Part shown: in pieces, positions 7,977 through 16,246 of the stretch
Layout of the letters: every line of letters begins with the position of its first letter
Position numbering within the stretch: position 1 is the first letter of the stretch
Source: Streptomyces nymphaeiformis
GTDB taxonomy: Bacteria > Actinomycetota > Actinomycetes > Streptomycetales > Streptomycetaceae
Direction: 5' to 3'
Length of the DNA stretch: 64,000 bases
Assembly: GCF_014203895.1 (NCBI RefSeq)
Contig: NZ_JACHJY010000001.1
Coordinates: 1,116,001-1,180,000 of the forward strand
Position numbers and translations under genes: made by a program
Notes under the pieces: generated by a model
The model's input: only the letters and a program-made list of their open reading frames with translations
The model's database searches: none
What the model was told of the DNA's origin: nothing

Positions 7977-9404
7977 ATGCGCCGAGCGAAAATCGTTTGT
8001 ACCCTTGGGCCCGCCACCGAAACATACGACCAGATCAAGGCGTTGATCGAGGCCGGAATGGACGTGGCCCGCTTCAACCTCAGCCACGGCAGCTACGCCG
8101 AACACGAGAAGCGCTACCAGCACGTGCGCGAGGCGGCCGACGAGACCGGCCGGAGCGTCGGGGTCCTGGCCGACCTTCAAGGCCCGAAGATCCGCCTCGG
8201 CCGCTTCCGCGAGGGTCCCGTACTCCTTGAACGCGGCGACGAGTTCACCATCACCGTCGAGCCGACGGAGGGCGACCGCCACTGCTGCGGCACGACCTAC
8301 GCCGGCCTCGCCGGGGACGTGACCGCCGGCGAGCGGATCCTCGTCGACGACGGCCGCGTCACCCTGGAGGTCACCTCCGTCGACGGCCCCCGCGTGCACA
8401 CCCGGGTGGTCGAGGGCGGCATGGTCTCCGACCACAAGGGCCTCAACCTGCCCGGCGTCGCCGTCTCCGTCCCGGCCCTCTCCGAGAAGGACATCGAGGA
8501 CCTGCGCTGGGCGCTGCGCACCGGCGCCGACGTCATCGCCCTCTCCTTCGTCCGCAGCGCCCGCGACATCGACGACGTGCACCGGATCATGGACGAGGAG
8601 GGCCGCCGGCTCCCCGTCATCGCCAAGATCGAGAAGCCGCAGGCCGTCGAGAACATCGACGAGATCGTCGCAGCCTTCGACGGCATCATGGTCGCCCGCG
8701 GCGACCTGGGCGTCGAGATGCCCCTGGAGCAGGTGCCGATCGTCCAGAAGCGCGCGGTGAAGCTGGCCAAGCGCAACGCCAAGCCGGTCATCGTCGCCAC
8801 CCAGATGCTCGACTCGATGATCGACAACTCCCGCCCCACGCGCGCCGAGGCGAGCGACGTGGCGAACGCGGTCATCGACGGCACCGACGCCGTGATGCTC
8901 TCCGGCGAGACCAGTGTGGGCCGCTTCCCGATCGAGACGGTCCGCACCATGAGCCGGATCGTCGAGGCCGCGGAGGAGGACGTCCTCGCCAAGGGCCTCC
9001 CCCCGCTGACCGAGCGGAACAAGCCCCGCACCCAGGGCGGCGCCGTGGCCCGCGCGGCCGCCGAGATGGGCGACTTCCTGGGCGCCAAGTTCCTGGTGGC
9101 CTTCACCCAGTCCGGCGACACGGTCAAGCGGCTCTCCCGCTACCGCTCGCCGATCCCGCTGCTCGCCTTCACCCCGGACCCGGCGACCCGCTCCCAGCTC
9201 AACCTCACCTGGGGCGTGGAGACCTTCCTCGGCCCGTCGGTGGACTCCACGGACGCGATGGTGGCCCAGGTCGACGAGGAGCTGCTGCGGATCGGCCGCT
9301 GCCGGCCCGGCGACATCGTGGTCATCACGGCCGGCTCCCCGCCGGGCGTCGCGGGCTCCACGAACCTGGTCCGGGTGCATCACATCGGAGACCCGCTGAA
9401 CTAG
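7977..9404 (+). CDS. pyk: Pyruvate kinase
   Basis: 475-residue glycolytic enzyme converting phosphoenolpyruvate and ADP to pyruvate and ATP in the cytosol. The sequence starts MRRAKIVCTLGPAT and has NLSHG. The active-site region is IEKPQAVENIDEI, followed by MVARGDLGVEMP and the ATQMLDSM helix. Length is normal, with the C-terminal allosteric domain intact (FTQSGDTVKRLSRYR, and a G-rich end near GSPPGVAGSTN). The start is fixed by the conserved N-terminus; no ribosome binding site precedes it, in line with a leaderless mRNA. The gene stands alone, with a tRNA gene on the opposite strand 65 bp downstream. Confidence 0.98.
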   Translation: MRRAKIVCTLGPATETYDQIKALIEAGMDVARFNLSHGSYAEHEKRYQHVREAADETGRSVGVLADLQGPKIRLGRFREGPVLLERGDEFTITVEPTEGDRHCCGTTYAGLAGDVTAGERILVDDGRVTLEVTSVDGPRVHTRVVEGGMVSDHKGLNLPGVAVSVPALSEKDIEDLRWALRTGADVIALSFVRSARDIDDVHRIMDEEGRRLPVIAKIEKPQAVENIDEIVAAFDGIMVARGDLGVEMPLEQVPIVQKRAVKLAKRNAKPVIVATQMLDSMIDNSRPTRAEASDVANAVIDGTDAVMLSGETSVGRFPIETVRTMSRIVEAAEEDVLAKGLPPLTERNKPRTQGGAVARAAAEMGDFLGAKFLVAFTQSGDTVKRLSRYRSPIPLLAFTPDPATRSQLNLTWGVETFLGPSVDSTDAMVAQVDEELLRIGRCRPGDIVVITAGSPPGVAGSTNLVRVHHIGDPLN

Positions 9405-9469
9405 GGGAGGCGGCGGGGACGGGGCCTTGATCGGCCTATTCGTCTCAGACCTTGGAATCAAAGGTAAAG

Positions 9470-9542
9470 TGCCCCGGGTGGGATTCGAACCCACGCTGTA
9501 TGGTGTTTGAGACCACTGCCTCTTCCGCTGGGCTACCGGGGC
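9470..9542 (-). tRNA. tRNA with CAA (Leu) anticodon, atypical short form
   Basis: Reading the minus strand, a full cloverleaf can be drawn in 73 nt. The acceptor stem is GCCCCGG/CCGGGGC, bases 8-9 are TA, and the D-arm is closed by GCC/GGC. The anticodon stem is GTGGT/ACCAT around CTCAAAC, the variable loop is only ACAGC, and the T-arm is GTGGG-TTCGAAT-CCCAC with discriminator A. CCA is not encoded (CTTT follows). Anticodon CAA reads UUG and would be called Leu by rule. Bacterial tRNA-Leu is normally a class II tRNA of about 85 nt with a long variable arm, which this lacks. The gene is surely a tRNA-like transcript; its amino-acid identity is uncertain. Just upstream on the minus strand lies a CCTTCG/CGAAGG hairpin (9545-9559). 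Confidence 0.85.
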
Positions 9543-9580
9543 ATCCTTCGAAACGAAGGTCGGTGATCACCCGCCGTGTC

Positions 9581-9606
9581 CCTACCTTACAGGAGGTAGG
9601 TAGGCT
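9581..9606 (+). promoter_or_regulatory. Inverted repeat and -10-like box upstream of the ANTAR regulator
   Basis: CCTACCT (9581-9587) and AGGTAGG (9594-9600) form an inverted repeat with a TACAGG spacer. TAGGCT (9601-9606) follows immediately and matches the -10 hexamer of pyk. If used, the transcript would start near 9613, about 45 bases before the GTG start. The repeat would overlap the -35/-10 interval, as expected for autoregulation. No clear -35 is visible. Confidence 0.4.
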
Positions 9607-9657
9607 CATGGGGAGCTGTATCCGCCTCGGAACGAGGCCATCGAACGAGGAGCCCGC

Positions 9658-10311
9658 GTGACCGCCCCCGAGTCGCCCCAGCCCGCCGACGACGCCGAGC
9701 CGTCGCACGTTCCGCCGCTGACGACCCGCGTCGTCATCGCCGAGGACGAGGCCCTCATCCGCCTCGACCTCAAAGAGATGCTGGAGGAAGAGGGCTACAC
9801 GGTCGTCGGCGAGGCCGGTGACGGCGCCACGGCCGTCGAGCTCGCCCGCGAGCACCGCCCCGACCTCGTCATCCTCGACGTGAAGATGCCCGTCCTCGAC
9901 GGCATCTCCGCCGCCGAGAAGATCGCCGGCGAGTCCATCGCCCCGGTCCTCATGCTGACCGCCTTCTCGCAGCGCGAGCTCGTCGAGCGCGCCCGGGACG
10001 CCGGCGCCATGGCGTACCTGGTGAAGCCCTTCAGCAAGAGCGATGTGGTCCCGGCCATCGAGATGGCCGTCTCCCGCTTCGCCGAGCTCCGCGCCCTGGA
10101 GAAGGAGGTCGCCGACCTCTCCCAGCGCCTGGAGACCCGCAAGCTCGTCGACCGCGCCAAGTCGATCCTGCAGACCCAGTACGGCCTGACCGAGCCGGCC
10201 GCGTTCCGCTGGATCCAGAAGACCTCGATGGACCGCCGCATGTCGATGCAGCAGGTCGCCGAGGCCGTCATCGAGGACGCCGAGGAGAAGAAGGCGGCCA
10301 AGGGCCAGTAG
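9658..10311 (+). CDS. ANTAR-domain response regulator (PdtaR-like)
   Basis: 217-residue two-component response regulator with an RNA-binding output. Receiver domain residues are about 24-140, with acidic pocket E29/D30, phospho-acceptor D74 in VILDVKMP, T101 and K123. A coiled-coil linker spans about 142-162 and an ANTAR domain about 150-206. ANTAR proteins act as antiterminators on paired hexaloop hairpins in mRNA leaders, so this is post-transcriptional rather than DNA-binding control. The start is GTG 9658 with CGAGGAG six bases upstream. No sensor kinase is adjacent, so it is an orphan here; by family it is probably partnered with an unlinked PdtaS-type kinase. It is divergent from the unusual tRNA gene. 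Confidence 0.93.
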   Translation: MTAPESPQPADDAEPSHVPPLTTRVVIAEDEALIRLDLKEMLEEEGYTVVGEAGDGATAVELAREHRPDLVILDVKMPVLDGISAAEKIAGESIAPVLMLTAFSQRELVERARDAGAMAYLVKPFSKSDVVPAIEMAVSRFAELRALEKEVADLSQRLETRKLVDRAKSILQTQYGLTEPAAFRWIQKTSMDRRMSMQQVAEAVIEDAEEKKAAKGQ

Positions 10312-10336
10312 CCCTGGCCCTCGCCCTTCGTACGGA

Positions 10337-10374
10337 AGGAGGCCCGCCCCACGTCGCTGTGGGGCGGGCCTCCT
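10337..10374. terminator. Bidirectional terminator between the ANTAR regulator and livF
   Basis: A 16-bp perfect stem (AGGAGGCCCGCCCCAC and its complement) encloses a 6-base loop GTCGCT. It sits between convergent stops at 10311 and 10392, so it can end both transcripts. Confidence 0.85.
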
Positions 10375-10391
10375 CGTACTGGTGACGGGTC

Positions 10392-11108
10392 CTACTCCTC
10401 GCCGAGGTACGTCTTGCGGACGTCGTCGTTCACGAGCAGGTCCCGGCCGGTCCCGGACAGCTTCATCGTGCCGACTTCCAGGACGTACCCGTAGTCCGCG
10501 AGGGAGAGCGCGGCCTGCGCGTTCTGCTCGATGAGCAGGATCGTCATGCCCTCGGACTTCAGCGTCGCGATGGTCTCCATGATCTTCTGCATCATGATCG
10601 GGGAGAGGCCCATCGAGGGCTCGTCCAGCATCAGCAGCTTGGGGCGGGACATCAGGGCCCTGCCCATCGCCAGCATCTGCTGCTCACCGCCGGAGAGGGT
10701 GCCCGCGGCCTGCTTGCGACGCTCGCCCAGGATCGGGAAGAGGTCGTAGGCCTTCTGGATGTCCTGCTCGATCCCGTCCTTGTCCTTGCGGAGGAAGGCG
10801 CCGAGCTGGAGGTTCTCCTCGATGGAGAGCCGGGGGAAGATGTGCCGGCCCTCGGGGGAGTGCGCCAGACCGAGCGACACGACCTTGTGGGCCGGGATGC
10901 TGCTGAGCGACTGGCCGTCGAAGGTGATCTTGCCGGACGTCGGCTTGATCAGACCGGAGAGGGTGCGCAGGGTCGTGGTCTTGCCGGCGCCGTTGGTGCC
11001 GATCAGGGCGACGACCTGGCCCGCCTCGACGGAGAAGGAGATGCCCTTGACGGCCTCGATCTTGCCGTAGGCGACCCTGAGGTCCTCGACCTCCAGAAGT
11101 GCGGTCAC
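10392..11108 (-). CDS. livF: Branched-chain amino acid ABC transporter, ATP-binding subunit LivF
   Basis: 238-residue ATPase, the second of the two nucleotide-binding subunits of a Liv-type importer. Walker A is GTNGAGKT at residues 37-44, the ABC signature LSGGE at 138-142, and Walker B LLMLDEP at 158-164, followed by a normal H-loop region. GTG 11108 overlaps the livG stop (GTGA), so translation is coupled. It is the last gene of the livHMGF unit and is followed by a strong terminator. Length matches the family. Confidence 0.95.
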   Translation of the reverse strand: MTALLEVEDLRVAYGKIEAVKGISFSVEAGQVVALIGTNGAGKTTTLRTLSGLIKPTSGKITFDGQSLSSIPAHKVVSLGLAHSPEGRHIFPRLSIEENLQLGAFLRKDKDGIEQDIQKAYDLFPILGERRKQAAGTLSGGEQQMLAMGRALMSRPKLLMLDEPSMGLSPIMMQKIMETIATLKSEGMTILLIEQNAQAALSLADYGYVLEVGTMKLSGTGRDLLVNDDVRKTYLGEE

Positions 11109-12193
11109 TTGGAGTCTCCTTCGGTGGTGCTGTCCGCGTCGGCGGCCGGAGCCCCGTCGGCGGGGGTGTCGTCGGCGGGAGCCTCGTCGGCCTCGTCGGC
11201 CTCGTCGGCCTCGGGAGCCTCGTCGGCCTCGTCGGACTCGGCCTCGGGGTTCTCGTCGGCCTCGTCGGCGGACTCTTCCGCAGCCTCCTCCGCGACCTCT
11301 TCCGCGGCCTCGGCGGTCGTGGCTTCGGCGGCCCGTTCGGCGGCCTCGACCTCGGCGGCCTCCTCCGCGCCGGGCGCGTCCTCGTACGGCGTGCCCAGGT
11401 ACGCCGCCACGACACGCTCGTCGCCCTGGACGACCTCGGCCGTGCCCTCGACGAGCTTCTCACCCTGGACGAGGACGGCCACGCGGTCGCACAGCTTGAA
11501 GATGAACTTCATGTCGTGCTCGATGACCAGGACGGCGATGCCGCGGTCGCGGATCGCGAAGACGAGCTCCTCGGTGGTGCGGGTCTCGCTCTGGTTCATG
11601 CCGGCGGTCGGCTCGTCGAGCAGCAGCAGACCGGGCTCGCTGGCGAGCGCGCGGGCGATCTCCAGCTTGCGCTGCTCGCCGTACGGCAGGTTGCGCGCCA
11701 GATGCTCCGCCTTGCCCGCGAGGCCCACGAACTCCAGGAGTTCCATGGCGCGTTCGCGGGACTCGGCCTCCGCCTTCTTGAAGCCGGGGCCGCGCAGCAG
11801 CGCGGACCACAGGCCCTCCTTGGTCCGGGTGTGCCGTCCGACGAGGACGTTCTCCAGGACCGTCATGTTGGAGAAGAGGCGGATGTTCTGGAAGGTACGG
11901 GCGATGCCGGCCTGGGTGACCAGGTGCGGCTTGGGCGGCAGGACCGTCCCCTTGTAGCTGACCTGGCCCTCGGTGGGCACGTACAGACCGGTCAGGCAGT
12001 TGAAGAAGGTCGTCTTGCCGGCGCCGTTGGGGCCGATCAGGCCGACGATCTCGCCCTCGCGGACGGTCAGGTCGACGTCGCGGACGGCGGTCAGACCGCC
12101 GAAGCGCATCGTGACGCCGCTCGCCTCCAGGACTGTGGAGGCCGTCTTCGTGCTGACAGCGGTGTCGGTGGTGGTGGTCGTCATGGCTTTCAC
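11105..12193 (-). CDS. livG: Branched-chain amino acid ABC transporter, ATP-binding subunit LivG with acidic C-terminal tail
   Basis: 362 residues, about 100 longer than usual for LivG. The ATPase core is normal: Walker A GPNGAGKT at 54-61, Walker B LLLLDEP at 189-195, a signature-region PYGEQRK at 170-176, and the BCA-type C-terminal domain up to about residue 270. From residue 271 (DNA 11108-11383) the protein becomes a 92-residue tail made almost only of E, A and D with a few P and T, in repeats such as EADEADEAP. GTG 12193 overlaps the livM stop (GTGA); ATG 12184 is the alternative. The tail lies outside the catalytic region and is probably disordered. Confidence 0.93.
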   Translation of the reverse strand: MKAMTTTTTDTAVSTKTASTVLEASGVTMRFGGLTAVRDVDLTVREGEIVGLIGPNGAGKTTFFNCLTGLYVPTEGQVSYKGTVLPPKPHLVTQAGIARTFQNIRLFSNMTVLENVLVGRHTRTKEGLWSALLRGPGFKKAEAESRERAMELLEFVGLAGKAEHLARNLPYGEQRKLEIARALASEPGLLLLDEPTAGMNQSETRTTEELVFAIRDRGIAVLVIEHDMKFIFKLCDRVAVLVQGEKLVEGTAEVVQGDERVVAAYLGTPYEDAPGAEEAAEVEAAERAAEATTAEAAEEVAEEAAEESADEADENPEAESDEADEAPEADEADEADEAPADDTPADGAPAADADSTTEGDSK

Positions 12194-13953
12194 GCCCCTG
12201 CCTTCGCCGTGCCGACGCCCGCGTCCTCGGACTGCCGCTGCTCCGGCACGACCTGCTGGTCGTCGTCGTTCTCGTGGAATTCCAGCCGCGCCCGCTTGTT
12301 GGCGATGAGGCCCTCGGGGCGGAAGCGCATCAGCAGGATCAGGGCGATGCCGAAGCCGAGCAGCTGGTAGTCCTGGAGGAAGGACAGCTTCGCCGGGATC
12401 AGGAAGAGGAGGGCGGAGCCGACGATCGGGCCGGTGATCGTGCCCATGCCGCCGAGGATGACGGCCGCGAGGAGGAACGCGGAGTTCGGCGGGACGGGGC
12501 CGGCGAACACGTAGTTCTCCGGGACCACCGTGGTGTTGACGTGCGCCTGCACCGTGCCCGCGAGGCCGGCCAGGGCCGCGCCGAGGGCGAAGGCGACCAG
12601 CTTGACCCGGAAGCCGTTGATGCCCATCGCGGTGGCGGCGGTCTCGTCCTCGCGGATGGCGACCCAGGCGCGGCCGATGCGGCTGTTGCCGGCGCGGGAG
12701 AAGACGACCACGACCAGCGCCATGACCAGGATCATGAGCAGGTAGTAGTTGGCGTAGGCGCCGAGCTCGATGCCGAACACGGTGTGCGACTCACCGAAGT
12801 TGTACCCGAAGAACTCCAGCTGGGGGATGTTCGGGATGCCGTTCGGGCCGTTGGTGATCTGCGGGCCGGAGGTGCCGTCGAGGTTGCCCATGGCGATGCG
12901 GAAGATCTCACCGAAGCCGAGGGTCACGATGGCGAGGTAGTCGCCGCGCAGTCGCAGGGTCGGCGCGCCGATGACGACGCCGAAGACCAGCGAGGCGGCC
13001 ATGCCGGTCAGCGCCGCCGCCCAGAAGGGGAACTGGACGCCGAACGCGGAGCTGGTGGCGCCGGAGACGAGGGCCGCGGTGTACGCGCCGACGCCGAGGA
13101 AGGCGACGTAACCGAGGTCGAGGAGACCGGCGAGGCCGACGACGATGTTGAGGCCGAGGGCGACGGTCGCGAAGATCAGGATGTTGACCGCGATCAGCGT
13201 GTACGTGTCGCCGCTCTGCTGGAGGAACGGGAAGGCGATCGCCATGACGATGGCGGCCGTGACCGTCACCTGCCGGTTCCGCGCGGTGATCGCGGAGAGC
13301 CGCCGGGTCAGCCCGGACTTGACCAGCGCGGTGGCGGAGAAGGTCACGAGGATCAGGTACGCGATGAAGAGCTGCGGCTCCGAGTCGTCGGTGTCGATGC
13401 CGAACGTGACGATGTACAGGCCGAGCGCGAAGACCGCGACGATGATCAGGATCTCGGCCCAGGACGGCAGCTGCTTGGCCGGGGCGGCCTTGCGGGTGTC
13501 GTCGGGCAGCAGGTACGAGGCGACGGCCGGGACGGCCGCGGCGAGGACGGCGACGCCGGCGCCGGGCTCCAGGTCCACCAGGGCGCCCAGCTCCACGATG
13601 ATCGAGATCGCGATGAAGAGGGTGGTGGCGAAGGTTCCGAGGGCGAGGATCCACACGGCCTTGCGGGCGCCGGTCGGCGTCAGCCAGCCGAGGCCCTTCA
13701 CGCCGAGGGCGGAGAGCCCGAACAGTCCGGTGAGGACCGCGCCGACCAGCGTGAGGAGCTGGAGCGGGGCGGGGTTGCCGTAGATCGTGAGGTTGCCGGG
13801 GAACGCGGTGGTCCACGTCCACGCGAGGAAGGTGCTCACCGCGGTGACGACGCTGCCGGCGACGACCGCCCAGAGCAGCGCGGCCCGCTTCGGCGCGGCG
13901 GAGCCCTCGGCGGAGTTCTCGGTCTGGGTCATGGTCTCGGTCATGGTGCTCAC
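12190..13953 (-). CDS. livM: Branched-chain amino acid ABC transporter permease LivM, with N-terminal membrane extension
   Basis: 587-residue inner-membrane permease. The family core begins around residue 226 (NRQVTVTAAIV) and contains the conserved GLAGLLDLGYVAFLGVGAY block and the cytoplasmic EAA-like REDETAATAMGIN segment. Residues 1-225 (DNA 13279-13953) add an extra stretch with about five or six hydrophobic helices and charged loops that is not part of the usual LivM. GTG 13953 overlaps the livH stop (GTGA); ATG 13944 would remove only three codons. It pairs with LivH to form the membrane channel. Confidence 0.93.
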   Translation of the reverse strand: MSTMTETMTQTENSAEGSAAPKRAALLWAVVAGSVVTAVSTFLAWTWTTAFPGNLTIYGNPAPLQLLTLVGAVLTGLFGLSALGVKGLGWLTPTGARKAVWILALGTFATTLFIAISIIVELGALVDLEPGAGVAVLAAAVPAVASYLLPDDTRKAAPAKQLPSWAEILIIVAVFALGLYIVTFGIDTDDSEPQLFIAYLILVTFSATALVKSGLTRRLSAITARNRQVTVTAAIVMAIAFPFLQQSGDTYTLIAVNILIFATVALGLNIVVGLAGLLDLGYVAFLGVGAYTAALVSGATSSAFGVQFPFWAAALTGMAASLVFGVVIGAPTLRLRGDYLAIVTLGFGEIFRIAMGNLDGTSGPQITNGPNGIPNIPQLEFFGYNFGESHTVFGIELGAYANYYLLMILVMALVVVVFSRAGNSRIGRAWVAIREDETAATAMGINGFRVKLVAFALGAALAGLAGTVQAHVNTTVVPENYVFAGPVPPNSAFLLAAVILGGMGTITGPIVGSALLFLIPAKLSFLQDYQLLGFGIALILLMRFRPEGLIANKRARLEFHENDDDQQVVPEQRQSEDAGVGTAKAGA

Positions 13954-14882
13954 GCCCTGTCCGCGACGCGCTCGCCCAGCAGGCCCTGCGGCCGTACGAG
14001 GAGCACGAGGATGAGGAGGACGAAGGCCCACACGTTGGACCAGGCACCGCCGCCGAGCTGCTGCATGCCGGGGATGTCCTCGATGTAGGCGATCGAGAGG
14101 GACTCGGCGATGCCGAGGACGACGCCGCCGACCATGGCGCCGTAGATGTTGCCGATGCCGCCGAGGACGGCCGCGGTGAAGGCCTTGAGGCCGAGGATGA
14201 AGCCCATCTCGAAGTTGATCTGGCCCTTGTCGACGCCGTAGGCGACGGCGGCCACGGCGGCGAACGCGGCACCGATGGCGAAGGCCATGACGATGATGCG
14301 GTCGGTGTTGATGCCCATCAGCTTCGCGGTGTCCGGGTCCTGCGCGGTGGCCTGCATGGCGCGGCCGCTGCGGCTCTTGGAGACGAAGAGGCCGAGGGCG
14401 AGCATGCACAGAGGCGCGAGGATGAGCACGAAGGCGTCGGAGCGCTGGATCGAGAGGTTCGAGGTGATCTCGAACGCCTCGCCCGGGATCTCGGGGAAGC
14501 TCACTGCCTTCTTGGCGTCCGGGTAGAACTGCCAGACCAGCTGCTGGAGCGCGATGGACAGACCGATCGCCGTGATGAGCGGGGCCAGCCGGGGCGCGTT
14601 GCGCAGTGGACGGTAGGCGAACCGCTCGGCGGCGGTCGCGACGGCCACGGAGGCTATCGCGCCACCGACGATCATGAGCGGTATCGCCACCAGCAGGGAG
14701 GTGCCGCTCGGGAGAGCGGTGTAGGTGGTGAGGGCGCCGAAGCCCCCGATCATGAAGATCTCGCCGTGGGCGAAGTTGATGAGCTGAACGATGCCGTAGA
14801 CCATGGTGTACCCGATGGCGATGAGGCCATAGAGGGCACCGAGGGCAAGGCCGTTGGCCAGCTGTTGCGGCAGTTCGTGCAC
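13950..14882 (-). CDS. livH: Branched-chain amino acid ABC transporter permease LivH
   Basis: 310-residue inner-membrane permease with about eight hydrophobic helices. Typical features are the N-terminal GLALGALYGLIAIGYTMVYG and NFAHGEIFMIGGF blocks, the cytoplasmic AQDPDTAKLMGIN coupling loop, and GGIGNIYGAMVGG near the end. GTG 14882 is preceded by GGAGG at good spacing. It is the first gene of the tightly overlapping livHMGF unit and lies 126 bp downstream of livJ, separated from it by a strong hairpin. Confidence 0.95.
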   Translation of the reverse strand: MHELPQQLANGLALGALYGLIAIGYTMVYGIVQLINFAHGEIFMIGGFGALTTYTALPSGTSLLVAIPLMIVGGAIASVAVATAAERFAYRPLRNAPRLAPLITAIGLSIALQQLVWQFYPDAKKAVSFPEIPGEAFEITSNLSIQRSDAFVLILAPLCMLALGLFVSKSRSGRAMQATAQDPDTAKLMGINTDRIIVMAFAIGAAFAAVAAVAYGVDKGQINFEMGFILGLKAFTAAVLGGIGNIYGAMVGGVVLGIAESLSIAYIEDIPGMQQLGGGAWSNVWAFVLLILVLLVRPQGLLGERVADRA

Positions 14883-14915
14883 CGCAGGCCTCCGATGAGC
14901 TTGTCGGATATGACT

Positions 14916-14948
14916 CCGCGCGAGGGCGCTGTTTGCGCCCTCGCGCGG
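14916..14948 (-). terminator. Hairpin between livJ and livH
   Basis: A 14-bp perfect stem CCGCGCGAGGGCGC and its complement encloses the loop TGTTT. It lies between two genes of one transport system transcribed the same way. It probably acts as a partial terminator and 3' stabiliser, keeping binding protein in excess over membrane components, as seen in many ABC importer operons. Confidence 0.7.
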
Positions 14949-15007
14949 CTTGGTTCAGGTGGAGCGGGCTCCCTCACGGGTGCCGGTCATGCCGGTGGTG
15001 CGGGGGA

Positions 15008-16246
15008 TTACTGGTTGAAGGTGTCGCTCTTGACGTCGACCCACTTGCCGCCCTCGACCTTGTAGACCGTGAGCTGCTTGTTGGTGGTGTCGCCGTACTC
15101 GTCGAAGGAGACCTTGCCGGTCACACCGTCGAAGGAGACCTTGCCCAGGGCCTCGGTGACCTTGGCGCGGGCGTCGGCCGGCAGCTTGCCGTTGTTGGCG
15201 GCGACGACGGCCTTGACGGCCTGGATGATGGACCAGCCGGCGTCGTACGAGTAGCCGCCGTAGGCCGCGTACGGGTCCTTGTAGCCGCCCGCGTTGTAGT
15301 CCGCGATGAACTTCTTGGCGGTGTCGAGCTTCTCGACCGGGTAGCCGATCGAGGTGGCCAGGTCACCGTCGTTGGCCTCGGCGGAGGCGCTGATGAAGGC
15401 CGGGTCGTAGATGCCGTCGCCGCCCATGACGGGGATCTTGGCGCCGGTCTTCTTGATCTGGTCGGAGAGCAGACCGCCCTCGGGGTACTGGCCGCCGAAG
15501 TAGACGGAGTCGGCGCCGGAGGACTTGACCTTGTCGGCGGTGGAGGAGAAGTCGGTCTCCTTCACGGTGACGTGGTCGGTGCCGACGACGGTGCCGCCGA
15601 GGCGCTTGAACTCATCGGAGAAGATCGCCGCGAGGCCGGCGCCGTAGGTCTGCTTGTCGTCGACGACGAAGACCTTCTTCTTGCCGGCGTCCTTGAAGAG
15701 GTACTGGGCGGCGAACTTGCCCTGGACCACGTCGGTGGCGGCGGTGCGGAAGTAGGTCTTGAAGGGGCGCTTGAACTCGCCCTTGCCCCAGTTGTCGCCC
15801 TGGCTGAGCGCCGGGTTGGTGTTGGCCGGGGAGACCTGGGCCAGGTTGGCGGAGGCGAAGACGCCCTGCATCTGCTGGGAGACGCCGGAGTTCAGCGGGC
15901 CGACGACGCCGAGGACGTCCTTGTTGCCCACGAGCTTGGTGGCGTTGGCCTGGCCGGAGGCCGGGACGGCCTGGTCGTCGAGGCCCTCGATCTTGAAGGT
16001 GACGCCGGGGACTTCCTTGTTCTTGTTGGCGGTCTGGACCGCCAGGTCCACGGAGTTCTTGATGCCCTGGCCGAGCGCCGAGAGGGAGCCGGTCAGCGGT
16101 GCGTCGACGCCGATGACGACGGTGACGTTGTCACCGCTCGCGTTGTTGTCGCTGCCACCCTTGTCGTCACGCGAACCACAGGCGGTGAGGGTGAGCGCTC
16201 CGGTGGTGAGCACACTGGTGAGGATGAGCAGTGAACGGTGTCGCAC
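15008..16246 (-). CDS. livJ: Branched-chain amino acid ABC transporter substrate-binding lipoprotein
   Basis: 412-residue extracellular solute-binding protein of the LivJ/periplasmic-binding type I family. A lipoprotein signal ends in LTAC-GS at about residue 23, so the mature protein should be lipid-anchored to the membrane. Conserved segments include VVIGVDAPLTGSLSALGQGIKN, GVVGPLNSGVSQ and VFVVDDKQTYGAGLA. GTG 16246 follows GGAAAGGATTCTTC, a good Shine-Dalgarno. It is the promoter-proximal gene, transcribed toward livHMGF. Ligand range (Leu/Ile/Val or wider) cannot be told from sequence. Confidence 0.95.
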   Translation of the reverse strand: MRHRSLLILTSVLTTGALTLTACGSRDDKGGSDNNASGDNVTVVIGVDAPLTGSLSALGQGIKNSVDLAVQTANKNKEVPGVTFKIEGLDDQAVPASGQANATKLVGNKDVLGVVGPLNSGVSQQMQGVFASANLAQVSPANTNPALSQGDNWGKGEFKRPFKTYFRTAATDVVQGKFAAQYLFKDAGKKKVFVVDDKQTYGAGLAAIFSDEFKRLGGTVVGTDHVTVKETDFSSTADKVKSSGADSVYFGGQYPEGGLLSDQIKKTGAKIPVMGGDGIYDPAFISASAEANDGDLATSIGYPVEKLDTAKKFIADYNAGGYKDPYAAYGGYSYDAGWSIIQAVKAVVAANNGKLPADARAKVTEALGKVSFDGVTGKVSFDEYGDTTNKQLTVYKVEGGKWVDVKSDTFNQ

